The notes under the pieces: model-generated
The model's database searches: none
What the model saw: the letters and a program-made list of their open reading frames with translations, nothing else
What the model was told of the DNA's origin: nothing
Source of the DNA: JAZDOK01 sp043798715
GTDB taxonomy: Bacteria > Vulcanimicrobiota > JAZDOK01
Direction: 5' to 3'
Assembly (NCBI GenBank): GCA_043798715.1
Contig: JAZDOK010000061.1
Coordinates: 1 to 9,368 of the forward strand
Length of the DNA stretch: 9,368 nucleotides
In this document: positions 1 to 5,868 of the stretch, piece after piece
Layout of the letters: each line of letters begins with the position of its first letter
How positions within the stretch are numbered: the stretch's first letter is position 1
Made by a program: the position numbers and the translations under genes

Positions 1-131
<131 letters not shown>

Positions 132-319
132 ATATCACAACCGACCCTAAGGCCGATCATTAACGGAGTCTAAAACCAACCCGCACATTCCGGCGTCACT
201 TCTCTATCCACTTTTCAAAGAGCACAAGAGGAATCTCTGTTCGATCCCCGGGATTCAACCTTTTTTTCCTGGCTTTAAGCCATTTTTAAAAGGTTTCACC
301 CTGCCCTCCCCTGAGGGCG
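132..319 (-). other. rRNA operon leader with 5' hairpin
   Basis: This is the transcribed spacer between the predicted rrn start site (about 318-320) and mature 16S; it holds no protein gene. Three elements are visible, in transcription order. A 6-bp hairpin (303-308 with 313-318, CCCT loop on the plus strand) sits at the very 5' end of the transcript. A small hairpin at 270-282 (TGGCT/AGCCA, 3-nt loop) could play the role of boxB. A boxA-like element lies at 213-224. This order matches known rrn leaders, where boxB-boxA recruits Nus factors against Rho termination. The hairpin roles are inferred; only the complementarity is seen. Confidence 0.7.
213..224 (-). promoter_or_regulatory. boxA antitermination element of the rRNA leader
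   Basis: The minus strand reads TGCTCTTTGAAA, matching the E. coli rrn boxA (TGCTCTTTAACA) at nine or ten of twelve positions, including the whole TGCTCTTT core. It lies about 80 nt upstream of mature 16S, inside the transcribed leader. That is the expected place for binding NusB/S10 and for rRNA antitermination. Confidence 0.75.
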
Positions 320-325
320 AAGTGA

Positions 326-354
326 AGTATAACATAAGCACAGTGGCCTGTCAA
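326..354 (-). promoter_or_regulatory. rRNA operon promoter
   Basis: On the minus strand a perfect -35 box TTGACA (349-354) and a -10 box TATACT (326-331) are separated by exactly 17 bp. This is a near-consensus sigma70 promoter. Transcription would start around 318-320, giving a leader of about 190 nt before 16S. The sequence just upstream of the -35 box is not A/T rich, so no UP element is evident. Strength and position fit a ribosomal RNA promoter. Confidence 0.85.
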
Positions 355-464
355 GCAGACCTTGGACAACCTCGCAGTACAAGGGCTAAACCGGCTTGTG
401 AAAGGGAAAAAGGGAAACTTTAGACCCGTATCAAATACTGAACGGGGAAAGGAATTCTTCAGCA

Positions 465-1049
465 ATGAATGAAAAGAAGGTAATCGCTTTTCCGGGAAGC
501 CCCCGCTCCGGGGGTAATTCCGGCATCCTGCTGGATGCGGCCCTGGCCGGCGTGGAAGAGGCAGGCGCTTCATTTGAAAAGTTCATTCTTAACGACCTTT
601 CCATGCGACCCTGCCAGGGGTGTGAATCCTGCCATATAACAGGTATCTGCCGCATCGAGGATGACTTCCAGGAACTTTACCGGCGCCTCCGGGACCATTC
701 TCTCTTTATTCTGGCCTCTCCCGTCTACTTTTCCGGGGTGAGCGCCCAGGCCAAGATCCTGATTGACCGCTGCCAGTGCTGCTGGGCCGCCCGCTTCGTT
801 TTAAACCGGCCCATTGCCCCGCCGGGTCCCGCCCGCCGCGGCCTCATTCTGGGTGTCGGCGCCATGGAGGGAAAAGAACGCTTTTCTGCATTTCTGGCCG
901 AGGCCCGGGCCTTCTTTGCGGTCAACAATATTCATAACAACGGCGAACTCCTGGTGGACGGAGTGGATGCCAAAGGCAAAATCCTTGATAAAAATGAAAC
1001 TCTGGAGGAGGCCCGCTCCCTGGGCCGAAAGCTGGTTCTGGGAATTTAG
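465..1049 (+). CDS. Iron-sulfur flavoprotein / NADPH-dependent FMN reductase family protein
   Basis: This 194-aa soluble flavodoxin-fold protein probably carries electrons through FMN and, judging by its cysteines, a 4Fe-4S cluster. The N-terminus VIAFPGSPRSGGNS (residues 6-19) is the phosphate-binding loop after strand 1 of this family. A compact cluster motif follows at C50, C53, C56 and C62 (CX2CX2CX5C), as in archaeal and bacterial iron-sulfur flavoproteins (ISF). SPVYFSGVSAQAKILIDR is the conserved FMN-binding region. No signal peptide is seen, so it is cytosolic. The ATG at 465 follows a GGAAAGGA stretch by about 12 nt, slightly long spacing, but it is the only start that keeps the whole Rossmann-like strand. 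The gene diverges from the rRNA promoter. No convincing promoter of its own was found; TTGTGA/TTTAGA at 396-424 is a weak candidate. The physiological partner is unknown. Confidence 0.85.
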   Translation: MNEKKVIAFPGSPRSGGNSGILLDAALAGVEEAGASFEKFILNDLSMRPCQGCESCHITGICRIEDDFQELYRRLRDHSLFILASPVYFSGVSAQAKILIDRCQCCWAARFVLNRPIAPPGPARRGLILGVGAMEGKERFSAFLAEARAFFAVNNIHNNGELLVDGVDAKGKILDKNETLEEARSLGRKLVLGI

Positions 1050-1064
1050 GGGAAGAGGCTTTTT

Positions 1065-1163
1065 ATGAACGCACCCCAGGAAATTCTCCGCTTGGTGTAT
1101 GACCTCTACGACCTCACCGAAGCCGAAATCAAGCTCGTCGAAGAATCGGGAAAACCGTACTAA
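1065..1163 (+). CDS. 32-aa ORF resembling the C-terminal tail of an N6-adenine DNA methyltransferase
   Basis: A short ORF begins at ATG 1065, 15 nt after the flavoprotein stop, preceded by a GAAGAGG ribosome-binding site at good spacing. It encodes 32 residues, including LVYDLYDLTEAEIKLVEES. This closely resembles the extreme C-terminus of Eco57I-type and other type IIG/BREX-style DNA methyltransferases, commonly of the form YxLYGLTEEEIKIVEG. No catalytic motif (NPPY) or other methylase sequence is present upstream; the flavoprotein gene occupies that space. It may therefore be the leftover tail of a deleted restriction-modification gene that happens to retain a start and RBS, or a real small protein cotranscribed with the flavoprotein. 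Its end overlaps the convergent toxin gene by 3-4 nt. The family resemblance is from memory, not a search. Confidence 0.45.
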   Translation: MNAPQEILRLVYDLYDLTEAEIKLVEESGKPY

Positions 1164-1447
1164 TAAGCTTCCTTTCGGTCTCGCGCAGAATACAGGACAA
1201 CGTCTTTTCCGACGATATCATAACGGAGGCGAAAATCACCCGAGCGGATCCGGAACTGCCCTTCCCCGACTTTGATTGCCGTCAGTTTCCTGATGTCATA
1301 TGCGCGGGATAAATTATAAGGATCGTTCTTGAGAATAGTGACAAGATCTTCAATTCTTTCAAGGGCGCCCGGGTCTTTTCTGGCAAGGCGCTTGATTTCA
1401 CGTTCAAACCCCGGCGTGGTGAGGGTTTGGAAAAGCGGCTGATTCAT
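1160..1447 (-). CDS. RelE/ParE-family toxin of a type II toxin-antitoxin pair
   Basis: A 95-aa basic protein with the RelE/ParE architecture: an N-terminal helical part (FEREIKRLARKDPGALERIEDLV, residues 14-36) and then the conserved beta-sheet GQFRIRSGDFRLRYDI with VVLYSARDRKEAY at the end. The arginines at 66, 68, 73, 75 and 91, and terminal Y95, occupy positions usually conserved in RelE-type mRNA interferases. Many family members cleave ribosome-bound mRNA and ParE members poison gyrase; sequence alone does not decide here, though RelE-like is more likely. It is the second gene of the operon: its ATG overlaps the antitoxin stop in an ATGA, implying translational coupling. The antitoxin should neutralise it by direct binding. 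Length is normal for the family, with no sign of decay. Confidence 0.85.
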   Translation of the reverse strand: MNQPLFQTLTTPGFEREIKRLARKDPGALERIEDLVTILKNDPYNLSRAYDIRKLTAIKVGEGQFRIRSGDFRLRYDIVGKDVVLYSARDRKEAY

Positions 1448-1746
1448 TTAGCCGGTCGTTTCTTCAAGGAAGCGAAAAATTCATCCGTTGTTTTTGTCCG
1501 GCCTTTACGATAGGCATGGAAGCCGTCCCGAATCTGAGCCTGAAAAGTAGAATCTTCCTGTTCCGCTTTGGTTTCCAAAAAATCTTCAAATTCGTCAATA
1601 TCCATGAGACCGGCAACCGGAATCCCGTCTTTTTCAAGGATGAAGTAATGCTTATCCCTGTGAGTCCTGCGAATGACTTCCCCCAGGTGAATCCTGGCTT
1701 TCGTAAGAGGCAGACAGGTTACTTTAATTTTTCTGGCAGCTTTCAT
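1444..1746 (-). CDS. Phd/YefM-family antitoxin
   Basis: A 100-aa protein whose N-terminal half is the Phd/YefM fold: LTKARIHLGEVIRRT (14-28), then YFILEKDGIPVAGLMDIDEFEDFLE (34-58). This part forms the dimeric DNA-binding domain. The C-terminal 40 residues are charged and probably disordered until they wrap the toxin. The ATG at 1744-1746 is chosen because GAGGT lies six nt upstream and the promoter and operator sit just before it. The stop overlaps the downstream toxin start by 4 nt. The toxin-antitoxin complex most likely represses its own operon through the palindrome at 1761-1788. The pair lies between the plsC end and the convergent flavoprotein cluster, a typical accessory insertion position. 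Confidence 0.85.
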   Translation of the reverse strand: MKAARKIKVTCLPLTKARIHLGEVIRRTHRDKHYFILEKDGIPVAGLMDIDEFEDFLETKAEQEDSTFQAQIRDGFHAYRKGRTKTTDEFFASLKKRPAK

Positions 1747-1760
1747 ACCGATACCTCACT

Positions 1761-1788
1761 TTAATCAATATTGATTAATACTGATTAA
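1761..1788 (-). promoter_or_regulatory. Toxin-antitoxin operator: palindrome plus an extra half-site
   Basis: TTAATCAATATTGATTAA (1761-1778) is a perfect 18-bp palindrome. A third half-site in the same family, TGATTAA, lies at 1782-1788. It is spaced about 10 bp from the neighbouring half-site of the same orientation (1772-1778), so the copies fall on one face of the helix. The array spans the predicted start site and the early leader, and abuts the -10 box. It is ideally placed for Phd/YefM-type autorepression. The repeat structure is seen; the binding protein is inferred. Confidence 0.75.
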
Positions 1789-1816
1789 ATTATAGCATCC
1801 CCTCTGATTTTGTCAA
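1789..1816 (-). promoter_or_regulatory. Toxin-antitoxin operon promoter
   Basis: The minus strand carries consensus TTGACA (1811-1816) and TATAAT (1789-1794) with a 16-bp spacer. Transcription would start near 1782, inside the operator. The boxes are perfect matches to sigma70 consensus, so strong basal transcription held down by autorepression is expected. Confidence 0.85.
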
Positions 1817-1880
1817 GAAATTGCTGAATACTCAATGTTTAATGCCAAATCATTATGAACCAAGAAGCGAACCGGTTATC

Positions 1881-2477
1881 TCAACCCAATAGTTTTTCAA
1901 TCTCTTCCATAACCCGCACGATAAAGGCCTGAAGCTCCTCCTTGCTTGACTTTGCCGGAGGGGGCGGGATGGGCGCGCCGTAGGTGAGACTCATCTTGCG
2001 AAGGCGGGGAATCCAGGTGCAGATCTTGGGGCGGCCGGCAAGCACCCTGATGGCCGCGGGAAGCACGGGAACCTGGGCCTTGGCGGACAGAAAAGCAATC
2101 CCGAGCGCCCCCTCACCCAGTTCTCCGGTCTTCGAGCGGCTCCCCTCGGGAAAAATGCCGACCAGGCCGCCGCCTCCCAGGATGGAAAGCGCCGTCTTGA
2201 TGGCCTGGCGATCGGCCTTATCCCGGTCCACCGGAAAACTTCCCACTCTCCGGAGCAGCGCCCCAAAGGGCGGGAAGGCAAAGAGCTCCTTCTTGGCCAT
2301 GAAGTGAACCTTCCTGGAAAGAAAGGCCCCCACGAAGGGCGGATCGAGGTAGCTCACGTGATTGGAGGCCACGATGACGCCCCCTTTCGGCGGCAGGTTC
2401 TCGCCCCCACGGACCTGGATGCGGCACCATATGGTATAAAAGAGACGAAAGAAAAAGCGGCCTAACCAGTAAAGCAT
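1881..2477 (-). CDS. plsC: 1-acyl-sn-glycerol-3-phosphate acyltransferase (PlsC family)
   Basis: This 198-aa enzyme transfers an acyl chain to lysophosphatidic acid to give phosphatidic acid, the precursor of membrane phospholipids. All family blocks are visible: the catalytic HX4D as NHVSYLDPP (H40, D45), the VGSFPVDRD segment (78-86) of block II, the glycerophosphate-binding FPEGSRS (109-115) of block III, and VPVLPAAI (136-143) as block IV. An N-terminal hydrophobic stretch (about 3-20, LGRFFFRLFYTIWCRI) would anchor it to the inner face of the cytoplasmic membrane. The start codon overlaps the cmk stop in a TGATG junction, so the two are translationally coupled. cmk-plsC adjacency is frequent in Desulfobacterota and Clostridia. 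No clear terminator was found between its stop and the toxin-antitoxin promoter. Substrate preference among plsC paralogues cannot be read from the sequence. Confidence 0.93.
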   Translation of the reverse strand: MLYWLGRFFFRLFYTIWCRIQVRGGENLPPKGGVIVASNHVSYLDPPFVGAFLSRKVHFMAKKELFAFPPFGALLRRVGSFPVDRDKADRQAIKTALSILGGGGLVGIFPEGSRSKTGELGEGALGIAFLSAKAQVPVLPAAIRVLAGRPKICTWIPRLRKMSLTYGAPIPPPPAKSSKEELQAFIVRVMEEIEKLLG

Positions 2478-3181
2478 CAGCTTTCCCCCGTTTTCTCGCG
2501 GACGATCCGGAGGATCTCCGAAACTACTTCCTCTATGGAGAGGTTCGTGCTGTCCACCTGTACGGCATCCTCCGCGGGACGAAGCGGCGAGTCCTTCCTG
2601 GTTGAGTCAATGCGATCTCGCTCCAGCACGTTGTGCAGGACCTCCTCGTAGGGGACGGGAGTTCCCTTCTCATCGAACTCGAGGTGGCGGCGCCGGGCTC
2701 GCTCTTCCGCGCCGGCCAGAAGGAAAATCTTAACTTCTGCGTCCGGGAGGACGACCGTTCCGATGTCCCTCCCGGCCATGACGACCCCACCGGAGCGGGC
2801 GATGTCCTTCTGTCGCTCCACCAGCACCCTCCGCACCGCGCTCATCGCCGCGACAATGGAAACTTTCTCATTGACGGGAGGCGAGTGAAGCTCGTGCGTT
2901 ATGTCCCTCCCTTCCACCAGAACGCGGTAGCCCTGGGGATAAGAGAGCCAGGGTTCCACCGTTAGTTGCATCCGGGAGGCCAGTGAGGCCAGGGCCGCCG
3001 CGTCGTCAAAATTGAGATGCTCCCGGAGACCCTGCCAGGTTACGGCCCGGTACATGGCCCCGGTATCGAGATAGAGAAGCCCCAGGCGATCCGCTACAAT
3101 CCTGGCAACCGTTGACTTTCCGGATGCTGCCGGTCCGTCAATAGCTATATGGATTTTTCTTCTGGATTCAGAATTCTGGAT
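2477..3181 (-). CDS. cmk: Cytidylate kinase, with no canonical start codon
   Basis: Cytidylate kinase phosphorylates CMP and dCMP to the diphosphates with ATP. The frame contains IAIDGPAASGKST (P-loop), YLDTGAMYRAV, GRDIGTVVLPDAEVKIFL, RARRR (lid) and RDRIDSTRKDSPLRPAEDAVQVDST, all hallmarks of bacterial CMK. The first ATG in frame (3055) lies inside DTGAMYR and would delete the P-loop, so it cannot be the true start. Upstream of the P-loop, back to the in-frame TAG at 3197-3199 (the stop of the M16 gene), there is no ATG, GTG or TTG. I place the start tentatively at ATC 3179-3181, which lies 8 nt after AAAGGAG and gives 234 aa. ATC 3152-3154 or ATA 3146-3148 are alternatives. A sequence error, or loss of the start through the heptanucleotide repeat, is also possible. 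Overlaps plsC by 1 nt. Confidence 0.85.
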   Translation of the reverse strand: MQNSESRRKIHIAIDGPAASGKSTVARIVADRLGLLYLDTGAMYRAVTWQGLREHLNFDDAAALASLASRMQLTVEPWLSYPQGYRVLVEGRDITHELHSPPVNEKVSIVAAMSAVRRVLVERQKDIARSGGVVMAGRDIGTVVLPDAEVKIFLLAGAEERARRRHLEFDEKGTPVPYEEVLHNVLERDRIDSTRKDSPLRPAEDAVQVDSTNLSIEEVVSEILRIVREKTGES

Positions 3182-3190
3182 TCTGGATTC
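3163..3190 (-). repeat. Heptanucleotide tandem repeat (GAATCCA)4 at the 5' end of cmk
   Basis: On the minus strand four consecutive 7-bp units read GAATCCA, GAATCCA, GAATTCT, GAATCCA, and GAAGAAA follows as a possible decayed fifth unit. The block starts at the last G of the ribosome-binding site and ends in the first codons before the P-loop. Because 7 is not a multiple of 3, gain or loss of a unit would change both the frame and the RBS-to-start distance. Confidence 0.8.
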
Positions 3191-3196
3191 TCCTTT
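3190..3196 (-). promoter_or_regulatory. Shine-Dalgarno upstream of the cmk start region
   Basis: AAAGGAG on the minus strand directly follows the M16 peptidase stop (3197-3199). It is a strong ribosome-binding site, which shows that translation of cmk is meant to begin shortly downstream. At 8 nt spacing the in-frame codon is ATC (3179-3181); no ATG, GTG or TTG lies in range. Confidence 0.6.
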
Positions 3197-4531
3197 CTAG
3201 TATCCTTGTATCCGCATTTGCGGCCCCATATCCATGGGACTGGTCTCTATGATAAGAGGATTGACAAGGTAGGTCTGCGCCACCCGCCGGACGTCATCGA
3301 GCGTCACCGCCTCTATTTTGCCCGGGAAATTGATGTCAAAACGGTAGGATAAATTCAGTATTTCCGCCTCCCCTATTGCAAAGGCCTGGTCCTTGCATAT
3401 CTCCCGATCCAGAAGGTACTGACCGGCCAGTTGTTCCTTGGCGTTCTTAAGCTCATCGGCGGTGATTCCGGAAGCCTTGATATTCTTTATCTCCCTCAGG
3501 ATTCGCCTGCGGCACTCCCAGGAATTTTGAGGATCTGAGACGACATAGGTCACAAAGTGGCTTGGGCCCTCAAGAGCCGGAAAGAAGGAACCCAGATCGT
3601 AGGAGAGTCCGCGCTTCTCCCGGAGCTCCAGCCAGAGCCTGGAACCAAGTCCGCTGCCCAGAACGGTGTGAAGAATCTTCATGGCCGGGTAATCCGGGGA
3701 ACGGACGTCAGGCGCCGGATAGCCGACCATAGTCATGGAGAGATTGGACATTACGGAGAAAGAGAGCGTCTGCTCCTCCTTCGGAGGCTCCCAGGTAATT
3801 TCCAGAGGTCTCCCGGCTCCGGGTTTGAAGTCCTTGAAATAGTCGCTGACCGCGTCTAAGGCCTCCGATTTTTCCAGGTCCCCTACGATGGAGACCACCA
3901 TTCTGTTTGAGACATAGAAATTCCGGTAAAATGCCAGAAGGCTCTCCCGGTTGAGTTGTTTGACCGATGACGAATAACCCCAACGCGGCAGGCGATAGGG
4001 ATGATAGCGATAAAACGACTGAAGGAAGATTTCGTAGAGATCTTTGTATCCGCCTTTCTGACTATCGAGTTCGTCAATAAGTCTTTGCCTGTCCTTTTCA
4101 AGTTCCTTCTGATCGAAGAGCGGAGCCCTGAGAAGATCGGACAGAAGACGCAGCATCTGTCTAAAATCACTTCTGGTCGTCATGACGGAAATGAGCGCAT
4201 AGTCCGGCTCGGCCCGGCTCTCAATGAAGGTTCCGGATGTCTCCAGCCGGCTCTGCATCGTTTGCCCGGAGAGTTCCCGGGTCCCCTTAACCAGGAGACT
4301 CTGAATCAGATTGGTGATGCCGGCATGGGGATCGTCCTCCTGCTCGAGGCCGACTTTTATAAAAACCTCTACGGCCACAATTCCACGGCTTTTTTCCTCC
4401 CTGAAAAGCGCCACCAGGCCGTTAGGAAGGACATTCCTGCTGACCGTGTCCCGCTCCTGGGCACAGGCGGAAAGGATATGGAATCGCAAAAAGACCGAGA
4501 AGAACAGGAGAAAAAAAACTGCTCTCTTCAA
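3197..4531 (-). CDS. M16-family peptidase-like subunit, catalytically inactive (R/Y-bearing partner)
   Basis: A 444-aa protein with a signal peptide (residues 1 to about 24, FFLLFFSVFLRF core, cleavage near ACA-Q) and two M16 domains. The N-terminal domain starts at NVLPNGLVALF (33-43). At the zinc site the expected HXXEH is N74-L-I-Q77-S78, so all three key residues are lost and it cannot bind catalytic zinc. The C-terminal domain keeps LELREKRGLSYD, with the R304/Y311 pair that in M16 enzymes binds the substrate backbone at the partner's active site. This is the profile of the non-catalytic subunit of a heterodimer, as with mitochondrial processing peptidase alpha. Its ATG overlaps the stop of the upstream catalytic M16 gene by 4 nt, supporting equal coupled synthesis. 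Location is probably periplasmic. It ends at TAG, in the same frame as the cmk ORF that follows. Confidence 0.9.
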   Translation of the reverse strand: MKRAVFFLLFFSVFLRFHILSACAQERDTVSRNVLPNGLVALFREEKSRGIVAVEVFIKVGLEQEDDPHAGITNLIQSLLVKGTRELSGQTMQSRLETSGTFIESRAEPDYALISVMTTRSDFRQMLRLLSDLLRAPLFDQKELEKDRQRLIDELDSQKGGYKDLYEIFLQSFYRYHPYRLPRWGYSSSVKQLNRESLLAFYRNFYVSNRMVVSIVGDLEKSEALDAVSDYFKDFKPGAGRPLEITWEPPKEEQTLSFSVMSNLSMTMVGYPAPDVRSPDYPAMKILHTVLGSGLGSRLWLELREKRGLSYDLGSFFPALEGPSHFVTYVVSDPQNSWECRRRILREIKNIKASGITADELKNAKEQLAGQYLLDREICKDQAFAIGEAEILNLSYRFDINFPGKIEAVTLDDVRRVAQTYLVNPLIIETSPMDMGPQMRIQGY

Positions 4532-5859
4532 TGTCCGGCCTCTTTCGATGGACGGATGGCTATATAGGTGTAATTCCGGTCGAAATATTTTTTTGCGACC
4601 CGGACGATCTCCGACTTGTCAACCGCGCGGATACCGTCGAGGTAACCCCAGAGTACGTCCATGCTGGCGATAGTTTCGTAAAAACCGCAGGTGGATGCCC
4701 GTCCCTCGTCGGACTCCAGTCCGATGAGAAACGTTGAGAGGAGAAGTCCCCTGGCCCGCTCCAGATCCTGCACCGTGAAACGTCCCGCCCGGATGTCCTC
4801 TATGTCATCATTTATGGCTTTACGGGTTTTTTCGAGATTTTCCGGAGCCACTTCCGCCGATATCATAAAGAGTCCCGGATTTTTCTGCGTGAGAAAATCA
4901 ACGTTCAGTGACTTGGCGATTCCCGGATCCTCTTCTGATATTATTCTTCCGAAGAAGGAGGCTCTTCCTTTCCCCAGCATGAAAGTCAGAAGATCCATGG
5001 AGTAGACATCGCGCATATCCGCCGAGGAAGGCGCGGGATAACCGATTATAAAAAATACATTCTGAGTGTGTTTTTCCAGGACGATTTCTCTGACTTCATT
5101 CCCGGGAAATTCAGGCACGGCGGGCGCAGAGGCGGAAGGAGCCGTCACAAAGTCCTTAAACAGGCTCTGGACAAAGGGTTCAAGCCATGATTCGTTAAAA
5201 TCACCGACGACGACCAGAATCACATTCTGCGGTATGTAACACCGGGTGCGATATTCCTGAAAATCCGCCAGAGTAAAACGCCTGAGATTGTTTTCCGTCC
5301 CGATGAGAGGAAGGCCGTAAGGATGGGAACGGTAGGCCGTCTCGAATAATTTCTGCGGAAGAATGGAGCCGACCTGATCCTGAGAAATGCGAAACTCCTC
5401 TATGACGACTTTGCGCTCCTGGTCGAATTCCTTCGGGTCCATGGCAGGATTGAGCAGGGCATCCGCCATTATCTCCAGGATCCTGTTCGTGTACCGTGAC
5501 GGGAAAGTGGCAAAATAGCGGGTAAAATCCTTTGTCGTCTCGGCATTAGTGCGGGCGCCCATATTCTGAAGCTCCCGCTTCATCTGGCTCCCCGGCATGG
5601 TCTTGCTTCCTCTGAAAAACAGATGTTCGCTGAGATGGGAAATTCCGGAACAGGAAGCAGTTTCGGTCAAACCGCCGGCGCGGACATAAAAATTGACAGA
5701 GACGATCGGGTGGCGGTGATCCTCCTGGGTGATAAGGGTCATCCCGTTGGGCAGGATCCTCCGGTGAACGGAATCTTTCTCCAGAAAGGGAATATCCGAA
5801 GCTACCGCCCAGGGCGCCCTAAGAATCAGCAGAAAAAAAAGGAAGAATAATCTCAGCAT
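4528..5859 (-). CDS. M16-family zinc metallopeptidase, catalytic subunit
   Basis: A 443-aa exported peptidase. The signal peptide is MLRLFFLFFLLILRAPWAVA (cleavage after A20). The inverted zinc motif HXXEH is H75-L-S-E78-H79 within SGISHLSEHLFFRGS, and the third ligand is E154 or E155 in KVVIEEFR, about 76 residues on, the correct family spacing. HPYGLPLIGT (179-188) and VILVVVGDF (213-221) are further M16 landmarks. The C-terminal domain lacks the R/Y pair (S308 and K316 at those places), so the active site probably needs the downstream partner. M16 enzymes degrade or process peptides in a closed chamber; the substrate here is unknown. The start is set by AGGGAGA about 5 nt upstream of ATG 5859. 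It lies 9 nt after the bactofilin-like gene and overlaps the partner by 4 nt. Confidence 0.93.
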   Translation of the reverse strand: MLRLFFLFFLLILRAPWAVASDIPFLEKDSVHRRILPNGMTLITQEDHRHPIVSVNFYVRAGGLTETASCSGISHLSEHLFFRGSKTMPGSQMKRELQNMGARTNAETTKDFTRYFATFPSRYTNRILEIMADALLNPAMDPKEFDQERKVVIEEFRISQDQVGSILPQKLFETAYRSHPYGLPLIGTENNLRRFTLADFQEYRTRCYIPQNVILVVVGDFNESWLEPFVQSLFKDFVTAPSASAPAVPEFPGNEVREIVLEKHTQNVFFIIGYPAPSSADMRDVYSMDLLTFMLGKGRASFFGRIISEEDPGIAKSLNVDFLTQKNPGLFMISAEVAPENLEKTRKAINDDIEDIRAGRFTVQDLERARGLLLSTFLIGLESDEGRASTCGFYETIASMDVLWGYLDGIRAVDKSEIVRVAKKYFDRNYTYIAIRPSKEAGH

Positions 5860-5868
5860 AAAATCTCC

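Noticed and set aside
396..424. Promoter for the flavoprotein (TTGTGA, 17 bp, TTTAGA)
   Set aside because: Each box matches consensus poorly. Such pairs arise by chance in A-rich DNA, so it is not listed as a feature.
1795..1880. A terminator or small gene between plsC and the toxin-antitoxin promoter
   Set aside because: Only a short AACCGGTT palindrome is present, with no stable stem followed by a T-run and no credible ORF.
2477..3055. cmk starting at the ATG at 3055
   Set aside because: That Met is the one inside the conserved DTGAMYR motif. Starting there would delete the P-loop, which is clearly encoded in the same frame just upstream.
3163..3190. CRISPR array
   Set aside because: The units are 7 bp, directly abutting and without spacers, so this is a tandem microsatellite. 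No other regularly spaced repeats were seen in the window.
2477..4531. An M16-CMK fusion by read-through of the TAG at 3197-3199
   Set aside because: The two frames are the same, so it is formally possible. But a strong Shine-Dalgarno follows the stop, the M16 protein is full length, and it is exported while CMK must be cytosolic. No sign of TAG recoding is seen in the window.
4001..4567. A 188-aa plus-strand ORF opposite the M16 partner
   Set aside because: It mirrors the codons of a well-supported M16 gene, has no ribosome-binding site of note and no recognisable motif.
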